NCBI RefSeq assembly: GCF_013393365.1
Contig: NZ_AP022321.1
Coordinates: 902,001 to 966,000 of the forward strand
Origin: Veillonella nakazawae
GTDB taxonomy: Bacteria; Bacillota; Negativicutes; Veillonellales; Veillonellaceae
Length of the DNA stretch: 64,000 nucleotides
Direction: 5' to 3'
Below, in pieces: positions 44,910-56,826 of this stretch. Under the pieces are notes generated by a model that worked only from the letters and a program-made list of their open reading frames with translations, had not been told where the DNA came from and ran no database searches. Position numbers and translations under genes: made by a program. How positions within the stretch are numbered: position 1 is the first letter of the stretch; each line of letters begins with the position of its first letter.

Positions 44910-47900
44910 GTGTCGAAATTCTTTATTAATCGACCTATCTTTGCCATCGTAATAGCCATCGTTATTACTTTGGTAGGTCTCATTTCTATGATGAACCTTC
45001 CGATAGCTCGATATCCACAAATTTCTCCTCCTACAGTAAGTGTTAACACAGCCTATACAGGTGCAACGGCTCAAGTTGTTAATGATACGGTAGCCAGTGT
45101 TATTGAAACACAAATCGTAGGCGTACAAGATATGGACTATATGACATCTAGTAGCTCTAGTAATGGTAGCTACTCTTTGACTGTTCAGTTCAATCAAGGC
45201 ACAGATGCCGATATGGATACGGTTAATACACAAAACCGTGTACAAGCAGCACTTGCTCAATTACCTGCAGAGGTACAAGCAGTTGGTGTTACAACTACTA
45301 AATCTTCTGGTGATATGGCTATGGTATTCTCCTTGAACTCACCTGATGGTACTTATGATTCTACATTCTTAAAGAACTATGGTACCAACTATATGATGGA
45401 TGCTATTAAATCTATTAAGGGTGTCGGTTCTGTGCGAGAGTTCGGTTCCGACTATGCTATGCGCATTTGGTTAGATCCAGCGAAGATGCAAAATCTAGGT
45501 GTTACTATTTCTGAAGTAACCGCAGCTATTAAGGGACAAAACTTACAGGCTGCGGCAGGTACAGTTGGTCAAAATCCTACTAATGGGGAACAAGCATTTC
45601 AATATCCTATCAAAATTGAAGGTCGTCTTGTGACACCTGAACAATTTGGTAACATTGCTATTAAAAGCTCTAATGGTAAGGTATTGCATCTAAAAGATGT
45701 TGCTCGCATTCAAATTGGTGCTAAAGGATATGACCTTATTGCTAAGTCCGCGCATAAAGAGGTAGCAGGCTTCGCTATTTCCTTGCAAAATGATGCTAAT
45801 GCATTAGAAACTATTGCGAATGTTAAGAAGGTACTAGATGAACAATCTAAATCCTTCCCACCAGATATGCAATATAACGTAGTTGTAGATAATACTAAAT
45901 TCGTAAGTGCATCTATCAATGAGGTAAAGCATACCTTTGTAGAAGCATTACTACTCGTTCTTTTTGTAGTATATGTATTCTTACAATCCTGGAGATCTAC
46001 AATTATTCCTATGATTGCTGTTCCAGTATCCTTGCTAGGTACATTTGGTGCTTTCGTATTACTTGATTTCTCTATCAATACGTTAACATTATTCGCCATG
46101 GTATTGGCTATCGGTCTCGTTGTTGACGATGCTATCGTAGTAGTAGAAGCGGTAGAGTATGAATTAAAATATAATGGCTTACCTCCGAAAGAGGCGGCTA
46201 TTAAAGCGATGGAAAATGTACAAGGCCCTGTAATTGGTATCGCCTTTGTATTGGTAGCTGTATTCGTACCAGTTGCCTTCATGGGTGGTATGACAGGTAT
46301 TCTTTACAAACAGTTTGCATTAACAATCGCTGTATCTGTTGTTATTTCTGCGATTATCGCCCTTGTATTAACACCAGCACTATGTGCTACGATGTTAAAA
46401 CCTCACACACCTAAAGAGCGTGAAGATTGGGTACATCGTCAGTTAAACAAATTCAATGCAGGCCTAGAACGTTTCAGTGATTGGTATGGTATCCAATTGG
46501 CTCGTTTAAGTCATCGTTTGAGCTTAACTGTTATTGCATTGTTAATCTTTGCTGGTGGTACTGGTTTAGTATTCCACTTCTTACCAACATCCTTTGTACC
46601 TGCAGAGGATAGCGGTTATTATATGATTGCCGTTAATGAACCGCCAGGTGCTACATCTGAGCGTACGATGGCAACACTTGAAAAAATTGCTTCCTTCTTA
46701 GAAGGCAAAAATGATCCAGAAAAACCTAAAGATGAGCAATTATTCCAAGGGGTATTTACTGTAGCAGGCTTTGACATCTTAGGGAACGGTCAAAAATCTA
46801 GTGCAGGTGTAATCTTTGCCACTATGTCTGACTGGAAGTATCGTACTACACAAGCTACATCTATTAATGCAATGGTTGGTCAAACATTTGGATTTGCTGC
46901 TCAAGGCGTACCAGAAGCAACTGTAGTTGCTTTGAATCCACCATCTATTCCTGGTTTAGGTGCTACTGGTGGTTTCAGTATGTATATCATTAATAAAGCT
47001 GGTGACAGCCCTCAAGTTATGGCGGAACGTGCTAATGAATTCTTAGCAGAAGCTCGTAAGAGTCCAGCAATTCAATCTATTTACACTACATTTGATACAT
47101 CTACACCATCCTTACAATTTGATGTGAATCGTGAAAAAGCGGCTCAAGATGGTGTGGCATTAGCTGATATCTTTACTACATTGCAAGGTTTCTATGGTAG
47201 TATTCAAGTCAATGATTTTACCATGTACGGTAAAAACTATAAGGTAGTAGTTCAAGCTGAAGACGCTTACCGTCAAAATGCAGAACAGCTTAATATGCTG
47301 GCTGTTCGTAATAGCAAGGGCCTTATGGTTCCAGTATCTAACTATATTACGAAGGAACAAACTGGTACACCATCTAGTATTACTCGTTTCGATAATGCGA
47401 TGGCTGTACAAATCGGTGGCTCTCAAGCGAATGGTTATTCCTCTGGTGATGCTATTAATGCATTGAAAGAGGCGGCAGCTAAAACATTACCAGCCGGTTA
47501 TACATATGACTGGGCAGGTCAATCTCGTGAAGAGTTGAAAGCTGGTTCTCAAACCATCATGATTCTTGGTTTAGGTCTAGTGTTTGTATTCTTAATTTTG
47601 GCTGCCTTGTATGAATCTTGGAAGGTACCATTTGCCGTATTGTTCTCCGTACCATCTGGTATGATTGGTGCTTCTTTAGTTCCATTCTTGTTGAACTTTA
47701 CAGGTAGATATTCCTTAGCTAATGATATTTACATGCAGATTGGCCTCTTAACCCTTGTTGGTTTGGCCGCAAAAAATGCGATTTTGATCATTGAGTATGC
47801 TAAGATTCGTGTTGACAAACGTGGCATGAACGTTGTTGATGCTGCTATCGAAGCTGCAAAAATTCGTTTGCGTCCAATCTTGATGACATCCTTTGCGTTC

Positions 47901-48092
47901 ATCCTTGGTGTATTGCCATTGGCAGTATCTACTGGTGCTGGTTCTGGTGCTCGTACATCCATGGGTATTACTGTAGTAGCAGGGATGACAACAGCAACAT
48001 TGTTTGGTATCTTTATCATTCCAATGCTGTTCATCATCATTGAAACACTTGGACCTGGTTTGTTTACAAACCGCAAAAAAAATCACGACTAA
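44910..48092 (+). CDS. RND multidrug efflux transporter, AcrB/HAE1 type
   Basis: The 1060-residue proton-driven pump has two repeats of a helix, a large periplasmic domain and five helices. The N-terminus FFINRPIFAIVIAIVITLVG is the HAE1 hallmark. The proton-relay aspartates are in GLVVDDAIVVVEAVE (helix 4) and the lysine in LVGLAAKNAILIIEYAK (helix 10). The GTG start at 44910 has AAGGGGGC upstream. Substrates cannot be predicted in detail. No outer-membrane TolC-like gene follows, so that part must be encoded elsewhere. Together with the adaptor it indicates a diderm envelope. Confidence 0.95.
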   Translation: MSKFFINRPIFAIVIAIVITLVGLISMMNLPIARYPQISPPTVSVNTAYTGATAQVVNDTVASVIETQIVGVQDMDYMTSSSSSNGSYSLTVQFNQGTDADMDTVNTQNRVQAALAQLPAEVQAVGVTTTKSSGDMAMVFSLNSPDGTYDSTFLKNYGTNYMMDAIKSIKGVGSVREFGSDYAMRIWLDPAKMQNLGVTISEVTAAIKGQNLQAAAGTVGQNPTNGEQAFQYPIKIEGRLVTPEQFGNIAIKSSNGKVLHLKDVARIQIGAKGYDLIAKSAHKEVAGFAISLQNDANALETIANVKKVLDEQSKSFPPDMQYNVVVDNTKFVSASINEVKHTFVEALLLVLFVVYVFLQSWRSTIIPMIAVPVSLLGTFGAFVLLDFSINTLTLFAMVLAIGLVVDDAIVVVEAVEYELKYNGLPPKEAAIKAMENVQGPVIGIAFVLVAVFVPVAFMGGMTGILYKQFALTIAVSVVISAIIALVLTPALCATMLKPHTPKEREDWVHRQLNKFNAGLERFSDWYGIQLARLSHRLSLTVIALLIFAGGTGLVFHFLPTSFVPAEDSGYYMIAVNEPPGATSERTMATLEKIASFLEGKNDPEKPKDEQLFQGVFTVAGFDILGNGQKSSAGVIFATMSDWKYRTTQATSINAMVGQTFGFAAQGVPEATVVALNPPSIPGLGATGGFSMYIINKAGDSPQVMAERANEFLAEARKSPAIQSIYTTFDTSTPSLQFDVNREKAAQDGVALADIFTTLQGFYGSIQVNDFTMYGKNYKVVVQAEDAYRQNAEQLNMLAVRNSKGLMVPVSNYITKEQTGTPSSITRFDNAMAVQIGGSQANGYSSGDAINALKEAAAKTLPAGYTYDWAGQSREELKAGSQTIMILGLGLVFVFLILAALYESWKVPFAVLFSVPSGMIGASLVPFLLNFTGRYSLANDIYMQIGLLTLVGLAAKNAILIIEYAKIRVDKRGMNVVDAAIEAAKIRLRPILMTSFAFILGVLPLAVSTGAGSGARTSMGITVVAGMTTATLFGIFIIPMLFIIIETLGPGLFTNRKKNHD

Positions 48093-48125
48093 TCATTTAC
48101 ATTAGATAATTTTGTAGAATGACAA

Positions 48126-48160
48126 AAACACGTCACTACTTAGTAGTGGCGTGTTTTTTT
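48126..48160 (+). terminator. Terminator after the RND pump gene
   Basis: AAACACGTCACTAC and GTAGTGGCGTGTTT form a 14-bp stem (one G-T) with a TTA loop and a T-run. Confidence 0.93.
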
Positions 48161-48247
48161 ATATAATTTATGATATAATAATAGAGTTAAAAATCGGATT
48201 GACGTAAGTCGATATTAAGTATGAAATTTATATAAAAGAGGTATATT

Positions 48248-49189
48248 ATGAGTGATGTAAAAACATATGTAGCAGGTCATAAAAGCCCTGATACAGATTC
48301 TATTTGTTCTGCTATTTCCTTTGCTAATTTCTTAACACAAATGGGCACACCAGCTACTCCAGTATGTGCAGGTGAAGCAAATAAAGAAACAACATACGTA
48401 TTGAATCATTTTGGTTTTGAACACCCTCAAATTGTTAAGAATTGGGAAGAATTTGCTCCAGAAGGTGGTAACTTATATTTAACAGACCACAATGAATCTA
48501 AACAAATCATTGACGGTTACAAGTCTATGAATATGTGCGGCGTTGTGGATCATCACCGCATTGGTGATTTCGAAACTGATGGTCCTGTATTTATGCGTTT
48601 AGAACCAGTAGGTTGCTCCAATACAATCATTACTAAATTGTACATGGAAAACAATCAAGAAATTCCTAAAGCTATTGCAGGCTTGATGTTGTCCGCTATC
48701 ATTTCTGATACTGTTTTATTCCGTTCTCCAACATGTACTGAAACAGATAAAGAAATGGCTCATAAATTGGCAGAAATCGCTGGTGTAGATATCGAGTCCT
48801 ATGGCCTTGATATGTTAAAAGCTGGTGCAGATATTTCTGATTTGACTAATGACGATATCGTTCGTACAGACATGAAGGAATTCTCCGAAGCAGGTAAAAC
48901 AATTTCTATCGGTCAAATTTCTGTTATGGATACTACAGACGTATTGGCTAAACAAGGTGAATTAGTACAAGCGTTAGAAGCTCTTCGCAGTGCTAACAAC
49001 TACGATGCATCTTACATCATGATTACAAATATTCTTGATGAAAGCACTACATTATTATTCAGTGGTGATGTGGAAGCAGTAGTAACAAAAGCATTTGAAA
49101 AAGAAGTTAAAGACAATGGCGTATTCTTGCCAAATACTATGTCTCGTAAAAAACAAATCGTACCACCAATTCTTGGTGCTATGAAATAG
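48248..49189 (+). CDS. ppaC: Manganese-dependent inorganic pyrophosphatase
   Basis: This family II pyrophosphatase splits PPi to phosphate and keeps biosynthesis moving forward. The 313-residue DHH-family protein has AGHKSPDTDSICSAISFA (metal-binding His/Asp, about residues 9-26), LTDHNESKQ and the DHH motif GVVDHHRIGDF, and a C-terminal DHHA2 domain ending with SRKKQIVPPI, the substrate-binding lysine/arginine motif. AGAGGTATATT precedes ATG 48248. There is no CBS insertion. It stands alone between two terminators. Confidence 0.96.
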   Translation: MSDVKTYVAGHKSPDTDSICSAISFANFLTQMGTPATPVCAGEANKETTYVLNHFGFEHPQIVKNWEEFAPEGGNLYLTDHNESKQIIDGYKSMNMCGVVDHHRIGDFETDGPVFMRLEPVGCSNTIITKLYMENNQEIPKAIAGLMLSAIISDTVLFRSPTCTETDKEMAHKLAEIAGVDIESYGLDMLKAGADISDLTNDDIVRTDMKEFSEAGKTISIGQISVMDTTDVLAKQGELVQALEALRSANNYDASYIMITNILDESTTLLFSGDVEAVVTKAFEKEVKDNGVFLPNTMSRKKQIVPPILGAMK

Positions 49190-49209
49190 TATAGTAGTAT
49201 ACAAAGGGA

Positions 49210-49238
49210 AAAGAACGTTGCTTGCAACGTTCTTCTTC
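49210..49238 (+). terminator. Terminator after ppaC
   Basis: GAACGTTGC and GCAACGTTC form a 9-bp stem with a TT loop, followed by TTCTTCTCT, a weak T-tract. It may be a less efficient terminator. Confidence 0.65.
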
Positions 49239-49293
49239 TCTATTTATATGATTATGAAACTATAGTATATGTAAGGGCGATAGGGGTGTTCCG

Positions 49294-51483
49294 ATGAATT
49301 CATTACTAACAGGTTTAAATAAAGAGCAACAACAAGCCGTTCAACATACGGAAGGCCCTTTATTGATTTTAGCTGGTGCTGGATCTGGTAAAACAAAGGT
49401 GTTAACCGTTCGCATTGCACATTTATTGGCTCAAGGTGTTAATCCATATGAAATCTTGGCGATTACATTTACCAACAAAGCGGCTAAAGAGATGAAAAGC
49501 CGTGTAGAAGGTCTTGTTGGGGATGTAGCTAATCGCATTTGGCTTAGCACATTTCATAGCTTCTGTGCGAAATTCTTGCGTTTTGAATTAGATAACTTCT
49601 TAGGTTATAACAGTAATTTTACAATCTACGATACATCTGACTCGCAAGCTGTTATTAAGGCCGCTTTAAAAGCATTAAACCTCGACGATAAATACTATCC
49701 TGTAGGTGCTATGATTGGTGCCATATCTGATGCAAAAAATAAATTGTTATTTGCCTCAGATTTTAGAAAGCAAGCGAGAGACTTTTACCAACAAAAGGTT
49801 GCTGATGTATATGAGTATTATGAACGAGAATTGCGTAAGAATAATGCTTTAGATTTTGATGATCTATTATTAGTGGCCGTAAAATTATTACAGTCTAATG
49901 AGGCTGTGTTAGATAAATATAGCAAGCGTTTTCGTTATGTTATGATCGACGAGTATCAAGATACGAACCATGCTCAATATTTATTGGCTAAATTATTAGC
50001 CTCTCATTGGAAAAATATTGCCGTTGTAGGTGATGCTGATCAAAGTATTTACGCATGGCGTGGCGCAGATATTCAAAATATCTTGGACTTTGAAAAGGAT
50101 TATCCGAACTGTACATCCATCAAGTTGGAACAAAACTATCGTTCTACAAAGATTATTCTTGATGCAGCCAATGCGGTAATTGAAAATAATGAAGGTCGTC
50201 CTAAGAAAAATTTATGGACAGATAAGACAGAAGGGGCTAAAATTCAGCATTTTACGGCTCAGTCTGAACATGAAGAAGCTGCTTTCATCGGCGATACTAT
50301 CGCTAAAAAGCACGATATTCATGGTGTGCCTTATGGTGATATGGCTATTTTGTACCGTACAAATGCTCAATCTCGTGTACTTGAAGAAGCGCTGATTAAA
50401 CGGGCTCTGCCATATACGATGGTAGGGGGCACGAAGTTCTATGATCGTAAAGAAATTAAGGACGTTTTAGCTTACTTACGTGTGTTATATAATCCATTCG
50501 ATGATTTGAGCTTATTGCGTATCATCAATGTACCTAAGCGTAGTATTGGTGCTACTACAGTGGCAAAACTACAAGATTATGCTCGTGCAAATGGCACGTC
50601 CTTGTTTATGACATTAACACAGCTGCATCTAGTAGATACGATTAAAGGTAAGACAAAGGAAAAGTTAGAGGAATTTGGTATCCTTATCTTTACTCTCGTA
50701 GCTGAAATGGAAGATAAAACTGTACTTGATATCTTAGAATCTATTCTCGATAGAACCGGATACTTGGCACAATTAGAAGAGAGTACAGATCCACAAGATC
50801 AGGCTCGCGCTGAGAATATCGGTGAACTTTTATCTGTAGCTAAAGACTTCCAAGATACAAATCCAAATGGTACAGTGGAAGACTTCTTGGAACAAGTAGC
50901 ACTCGTAAATGATGTTGATTCTTTCGAGCAAGAAGAGTCTAAAGTTACATTGATGACATTACATGCTGCGAAAGGTTTGGAATTCCCTATTGTATTCTTA
51001 GGTGGCTTGGAGGAAGGTTTATTCCCTCATAGTCGCACCTTGATGAATCCTGAGGAAATTGAAGAGGAACGCCGCCTTGCTTATGTAGGTATTACTCGTG
51101 CTGAAAAGGAATTATATATTTCTAATGCCACTACGCGTACCGTATTTGGACGGACTAGCAGCTATTTACCATCTCGTTTTATCGATGAAATTCCAGAAGA
51201 GTTAGTAGATGGTTTGCGTGCTAAGCGTAAAGTACCTGATGATATTAAGCGTCATGTGCCGCAACATATGAGTGTCACAAGCCGACCAGTTACAAAGCCA
51301 ATCGTTCGCAATGAAGTAATTGCCGATTGGAAGGTTGGTGATACGGCTATTCATAGCAAGTGGGGCAATGGTAAAGTCATCAATGTTGCCGGCGAAGGGG
51401 CTGGTATGAAGCTGACAATTGAATTCCCCACACAAGGTGTACGTGTAGTAATGGCAAAATTTGCACCTGTTAAGAAGGGATAA
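49294..51483 (+). CDS. pcrA: ATP-dependent DNA helicase PcrA/UvrD
   Basis: PcrA is a 3'-5' SF1 helicase for repair and plasmid replication. The 729-residue protein shows motif I LAGAGSGKTKVLTVRI (about residues 27-42), motif II IDEYQDTNHAQY, motif III VVGDADQSIYAWRGAD, motif IV EQNYRSTKIIL, motif V TLMTLHAAKGLEFP and motif VI EERRLAYVGITRA. The C-terminus has the Tudor-like VGDTAIHSKWGNGKVI that contacts RNA polymerase. The start ATG 49294 follows AGGGGTG. ligA is 81 bases downstream, the usual partner in Firmicutes. Confidence 0.97.
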   Translation: MNSLLTGLNKEQQQAVQHTEGPLLILAGAGSGKTKVLTVRIAHLLAQGVNPYEILAITFTNKAAKEMKSRVEGLVGDVANRIWLSTFHSFCAKFLRFELDNFLGYNSNFTIYDTSDSQAVIKAALKALNLDDKYYPVGAMIGAISDAKNKLLFASDFRKQARDFYQQKVADVYEYYERELRKNNALDFDDLLLVAVKLLQSNEAVLDKYSKRFRYVMIDEYQDTNHAQYLLAKLLASHWKNIAVVGDADQSIYAWRGADIQNILDFEKDYPNCTSIKLEQNYRSTKIILDAANAVIENNEGRPKKNLWTDKTEGAKIQHFTAQSEHEEAAFIGDTIAKKHDIHGVPYGDMAILYRTNAQSRVLEEALIKRALPYTMVGGTKFYDRKEIKDVLAYLRVLYNPFDDLSLLRIINVPKRSIGATTVAKLQDYARANGTSLFMTLTQLHLVDTIKGKTKEKLEEFGILIFTLVAEMEDKTVLDILESILDRTGYLAQLEESTDPQDQARAENIGELLSVAKDFQDTNPNGTVEDFLEQVALVNDVDSFEQEESKVTLMTLHAAKGLEFPIVFLGGLEEGLFPHSRTLMNPEEIEEERRLAYVGITRAEKELYISNATTRTVFGRTSSYLPSRFIDEIPEELVDGLRAKRKVPDDIKRHVPQHMSVTSRPVTKPIVRNEVIADWKVGDTAIHSKWGNGKVINVAGEGAGMKLTIEFPTQGVRVVMAKFAPVKKG

Positions 51484-51552
51484 AATTTGTGTATGGCAGT
51501 TAACCTCTCTACCTTACTTGTAAGGAACGTATAGAGTGTTACTGCACTGTAA

Positions 51553-53566
<2,014 letters not shown>

Positions 53567-53568
<2 letters not shown>

Positions 53569-53713
53569 TTTTTTGATGGGGCCCGTTAGCTTTTCTATAA
53601 ACTAGTTAAAAAGAACTTGCTACACCTGTTTGCTCCGTCCTGCGTAATGTCGCTGCACAGGTATAGCAAGTTTTTTTATAACTGTTGAGATAAACTAGTC
53701 CCATCAAAAAATT
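53567..53713. repeat. Nested inverted repeats around a terminator after ligA
   Basis: Outer 14-bp perfect inverted arms AATTTTTTGATGGG (53567-53580) and CCCATCAAAAAATT (53700-53713) enclose about 119 bases. Inside are two copies of ATAAACTAGT (near 53597 and 53690) and a strong terminator: AACTTGCTACACCTGT (53614-53629) with ACAGGTATAGCAAGTT (53657-53672, one mismatch) and a T7 tail. The inner structure terminates ligA on the + strand. The outer arms could make a cruciform or be a small repeat element. The copy number in the genome cannot be seen here. Confidence 0.6.
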
Positions 53714-53783
53714 GTATCCTTTATAAAATGAAGCCCAAAATAATCATAATATATAAATTATAGCTATTTCGGGCTTTAAATAG

Positions 53784-54308
53784 TTAGAACTTCTGATTTA
53801 GGGCAGGTGGATTAAAATACTTATTATATGATTTATAAAATGTAAACATAGCTGCTGTATATGCTGGAGAGAGAAGTGTAGGAGTAGTTATACTTTCAGA
53901 ATAAGGTGTAATAGATATTGCTGTACCATCAAAATTATATGTTTGCATAGAATTTATTCGATATTTTACACCTGCATATTTTAAGATTTTATTTGTAAAG
54001 TCAGTTTTATTTTCACTTTTTTCTAAAGTAGAACTTACATTATTATTGTAGTCATAGAAATATGTACTATTTAATTGAGCTATTGCATTATTGCTATAGT
54101 CAACTAAATATAGTGAGGAATTTATAACGTAATATGGAGGCGCATATCTTATAACATTTATACTGTTTATATCAATATAGCCATCTCCCTTATTATCAGC
54201 ATATATGTATTTAAATTTTGATGGATTATCTTTTATTTCTTGGAGAGAAATAGCGTTAGTTGTTAGTGGAAGTAAAATTAAAAATATAGCAAATAAAAAT
54301 TTAATCAT
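53784..54308 (-). CDS. Secreted protein of unknown function, paralog 1
   Basis: The 174-residue protein has a signal peptide (hydrophobic residues 4-16, likely cut after TTNA) and no later membrane helix, so it is probably periplasmic. It is about half identical to the next gene along its whole length. Shared blocks are SINVIRYAPPYY (about residues 49-60), TYFYDY, KYAGVKY and, near the end, LSPAY and FYKSYN. The C-terminus ends in QKF. I know no domain with this pattern and assign no function. It is rich in Asn, Tyr, Ser and AT-rich codons compared with its neighbours. TACGGTAATATT precedes its ATG 54308, with GGAGT upstream. Confidence 0.75.
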   Translation of the reverse strand: MIKFLFAIFLILLPLTTNAISLQEIKDNPSKFKYIYADNKGDGYIDINSINVIRYAPPYYVINSSLYLVDYSNNAIAQLNSTYFYDYNNNVSSTLEKSENKTDFTNKILKYAGVKYRINSMQTYNFDGTAISITPYSESITTPTLLSPAYTAAMFTFYKSYNKYFNPPALNQKF

Positions 54309-54334
54309 AATATTACCGTACTCCTTAATGAAAC

Positions 54335-54862
54335 TTAGAATTTTTGCATCTTTGAAGGTAAGTTAAAATACATATTATAAGATTTATAAAAAGAATACAT
54401 CGCTGATTCATATGCTGGTGACAATATTTTAGGAATTTTCGGCCCTTTGTTAGTTGTAACTGGTCCTTCATATAATTCACCATTGTAATTATAAATAGTT
54501 AGAATATTTGTCTGATATTTAACACCAGCATATTTTTTGACTTGATTACCAAATTCTGCTTCTGAATGAGTTTTATTTAATAAGACTGAAACATTATTAC
54601 TATAGTCATAAAAGTATGTATTATCTAGTTCTGAAATTACATTATATTGATAAGAAACCAAATAAGCTGTAGATTTTATAATATAATAAGGTGGAGCATA
54701 TCTAATAACATTAATAGAGTCATTATTAACATATTGATCACCTAAACTATCAGAGTATACTAGTTTATACTTAATAGGATTATTTCTTAATTCATTTAAT
54801 GATATAGCATTTGATGAAAACGGAATTAAAATGAATACGAATAAGAATAAAAATCTAATCAA
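54335..54862 (-). CDS. Secreted protein of unknown function, paralog 2
   Basis: The 175-residue protein is the tandem paralog of the gene 26 bases downstream of it. The signal peptide (residues 4-19, likely cut near SSNA) is followed by ISLNELRNNPIKY and the same blocks: SINVIRYAPPYYII, TYFYDYSNN, KYAGVKY, ILSPAY, FYKSYN, and a QKF end. The middle differs (GPVTTNKGPKIP). AGGAAGTGATT lies upstream of ATG 54862. It is probably the first gene of the pair. No cysteines remain after the signal sequence, so it is not a lipoprotein. The function is unknown. Confidence 0.75.
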   Translation of the reverse strand: MIRFLFLFVFILIPFSSNAISLNELRNNPIKYKLVYSDSLGDQYVNNDSINVIRYAPPYYIIKSTAYLVSYQYNVISELDNTYFYDYSNNVSVLLNKTHSEAEFGNQVKKYAGVKYQTNILTIYNYNGELYEGPVTTNKGPKIPKILSPAYESAMYSFYKSYNMYFNLPSKMQKF

Positions 54863-55063
54863 TTAAATCACTTCCTAAAAAACTTAATGTTATATATATT
54901 ATTTACTTTAATAATATATATAATATTATTAAAAGACAAGAATAATTAAAGTAGCTTTTAAATCTTAATTTTTATATTCATATATTTAGCATAGATGTGT
55001 TATTTCCTTTGAAAATAACGTATCTATGCTATATAATAATAAGATATGAAAGGATGTGTCTCG
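54863..55063 (+). promoter_or_regulatory. Divergent region with gatC promoter and hairpin operator
   Basis: A promoter TTGAAA (55009-55014), 17 bases, TATAAT (55032-55037) precedes gatC. Across its -35 and spacer is a long dyad: TAGCATAGAT (54987-54996) with ATCTATGCTA (55022-55031) and GTTATTT (54999-55005) with AAATAAC (55013-55019), joined by two G-T wobbles into a continuous 19-bp hairpin with a CCTTTGA loop. It has no T-run, so it is not a normal terminator; an operator is more likely. The rest (54863-54980) is very AT-rich, likely holding the minus-strand promoter. Confidence 0.55.
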
Positions 55064-55354
55064 ATGAAAATCAGCCAAGAGGAAATAAAAAAAATCGCCT
55101 TACTTTCACGCTTGGAAGTTAAGGAAGAACATATGGAACATGTAGAAAAAGAGTTGTCCGACATCTTGACTTATGTTGCTGAACTAGATGCATTAGAACT
55201 TGATGGTGTGGAGCCTATGGCTCATGCAGTACCATTGCACAATGTATTTAGAGAGGATGAAACAAAACCATCCCTTGATCATGATTTAGCTTTATCCAAT
55301 GCTCCAGAAGCAGAGGATGGGTACTTTAAAGTACCTCGCGTTGTACAAGAATAG
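55064..55354 (+). CDS. gatC: Asp/Glu-tRNA amidotransferase subunit C
   Basis: GatC is the small stabilising subunit of the GatCAB complex. The 96-residue protein begins [19 protein letters not shown] and has [20 protein letters not shown] and the closing [12 protein letters not shown], all standard. ATG 55064 has AAAGGATG 9 bases upstream; a longer in-frame start at 55046 sits before it. gatA follows 11 bases later, behind AGGAGG. Confidence 0.96.
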   Translation: MKISQEEIKKIALLSRLEVKEEHMEHVEKELSDILTYVAELDALELDGVEPMAHAVPLHNVFREDETKPSLDHDLALSNAPEAEDGYFKVPRVVQE

Positions 55355-55365
55355 GAGGTTTCGCT

Positions 55366-56826
55366 GTGGCAACAATTCATGAATTACACAAGAAACTAGT
55401 GAATAAAGAAATCAGCGCTGTTGAATTGACGAATGCTGTTATTGCACATAAAGCGAAAGTGGAACCGACTGTACATGCGTACTTATCCGATTCTCATGAT
55501 CGTGCTTTGGCTACAGCTAAGCTTGTAGATGAAGCAATTGCTAAAGGTGAAGCTATTTCCCCATTGGCAGGTATTCCTGGTGCAATTAAAGATAATATTT
55601 GTATTAAAGATGAACCTGCAACATGTGCATCTAAAATGTTAGAAAACTTTGTGCCTCCATACAATGCATCAGTTATTGAACGTTTACAAGACAATCATTA
55701 TATTAGCCTTGGTAAACTTAATATGGATGAATTCGCTATGGGTGGCTCTACAGAGAACTCTGCATTAGCTAAAACATCTAATCCTTGGAATGCTGATTGC
55801 GTACCAGGCGGTTCTTCTGGCGGTAGTGCAGCAGCTGTATCCAGCGGGTCTGCTATTTGGGCTCTCGGCTCTGATACAGGTGGGTCTATTCGTCAACCAG
55901 CATCCTTCTGTGGCGTTGTAGGTTTAAAACCAACATACGGAAATGTATCTCGTTATGGCTTAATTGCCTTCGCATCTTCTTTGGATCAAATTGGACCTGT
56001 TACACGTGATGTAACAGATGCAGCGTTAGTATTAAATGCAATCTCTGGTCACGATGCTAAAGATTCAACGTCCATTCCAGGCACTCGTGTAGACTACACT
56101 ACAGCACTTGTAAATGATGTAAAAAATCTAAAAATTGGTGTACCTAAAGAATTCTTTGGTGAAGGTCTCAATAGCGAAGTTCGTAAAGCTGTGGAAGAAG
56201 CTATCGAAACATACAAAAAATTAGGAGCTGAAATCGTTGAGGTTTCCTTGCCTAATTCTAAATATGCATTGTCTGCATACTATATCATCGCATTGGCAGA
56301 AGCTAGCTCCAATTTGGCTCGTTATGACGGTGTAAGTTATGGTATGCGGGTACCTGCAGATAACTTAGTAGATATGTCTACTAAAACTCGCACAGAGGGC
56401 TTTGGTCCTGAAGTACAACGCCGTATCTTGTTAGGTACCTATGTATTGAGTGCTGGTTACTATGATGCTTATTATTTGAAAGCATTGAAAGTTCGTCGCC
56501 TTATTAAAAACGAATTTGACGAAGCATTCTCCAAGGTGGATTTGATTTTGACACCAACTGCACCTAATACATCCTACAAATTTGGTGAAAAAGCTAATGA
56601 TCCATTGGCAATGTACTTAGAAGATATCTGTACAGTACCAGCAAATCTTGCAGGTATTCCAGGTATTAGCATCCCAGCAGGTATGAGTAGCAATAATTTG
56701 CCAATTGGCTTACAATTACTTGGCCCTGCTATGGGTGAAGAAACATTATTACGTGCTGCTTTCACATTTGAACAAGCACGTCCGGACTGTCAATTAGTAG
56801 CACCAACTGGGGAGGTTTCTCTATGA
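55366..56826 (+). CDS. gatA: Asp/Glu-tRNA amidotransferase subunit A
   Basis: GatA is the amidase that frees ammonia from glutamine (or asparagine) for GatB. The 486-residue protein has the amidase signature with the Ser-cisSer-Lys triad: KDNICIKD (Lys, about residue 76), [14 protein letters not shown] and the nucleophile in [15 protein letters not shown] (about Ser175). The start is GTG 55366 with AGGAGG at 55354-55359. It overlaps gatB by 4 bases (ATGA). Confidence 0.97.
   Translation: MATIHELHKKLVNKEISAVELTNAVIAHKAKVEPTVHAYLSDSHDRALATAKLVDEAIAKGEAISPLAGIPGAIKDNICIKDEPATCASKMLENFVPPYNASVIERLQDNHYISLGKLNMDEFAMGGSTENSALAKTSNPWNADCVPGGSSGGSAAAVSSGSAIWALGSDTGGSIRQPASFCGVVGLKPTYGNVSRYGLIAFASSLDQIGPVTRDVTDAALVLNAISGHDAKDSTSIPGTRVDYTTALVNDVKNLKIGVPKEFFGEGLNSEVRKAVEEAIETYKKLGAEIVEVSLPNSKYALSAYYIIALAEASSNLARYDGVSYGMRVPADNLVDMSTKTRTEGFGPEVQRRILLGTYVLSAGYYDAYYLKALKVRRLIKNEFDEAFSKVDLILTPTAPNTSYKFGEKANDPLAMYLEDICTVPANLAGIPGISIPAGMSSNNLPIGLQLLGPAMGEETLLRAAFTFEQARPDCQLVAPTGEVSL

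Noticed and set aside
44676..45260. 194-codon minus-strand open frame across the RND adaptor/pump junction
   Set aside because: It is antisense to two clear genes, has no plausible start signal and no motifs.
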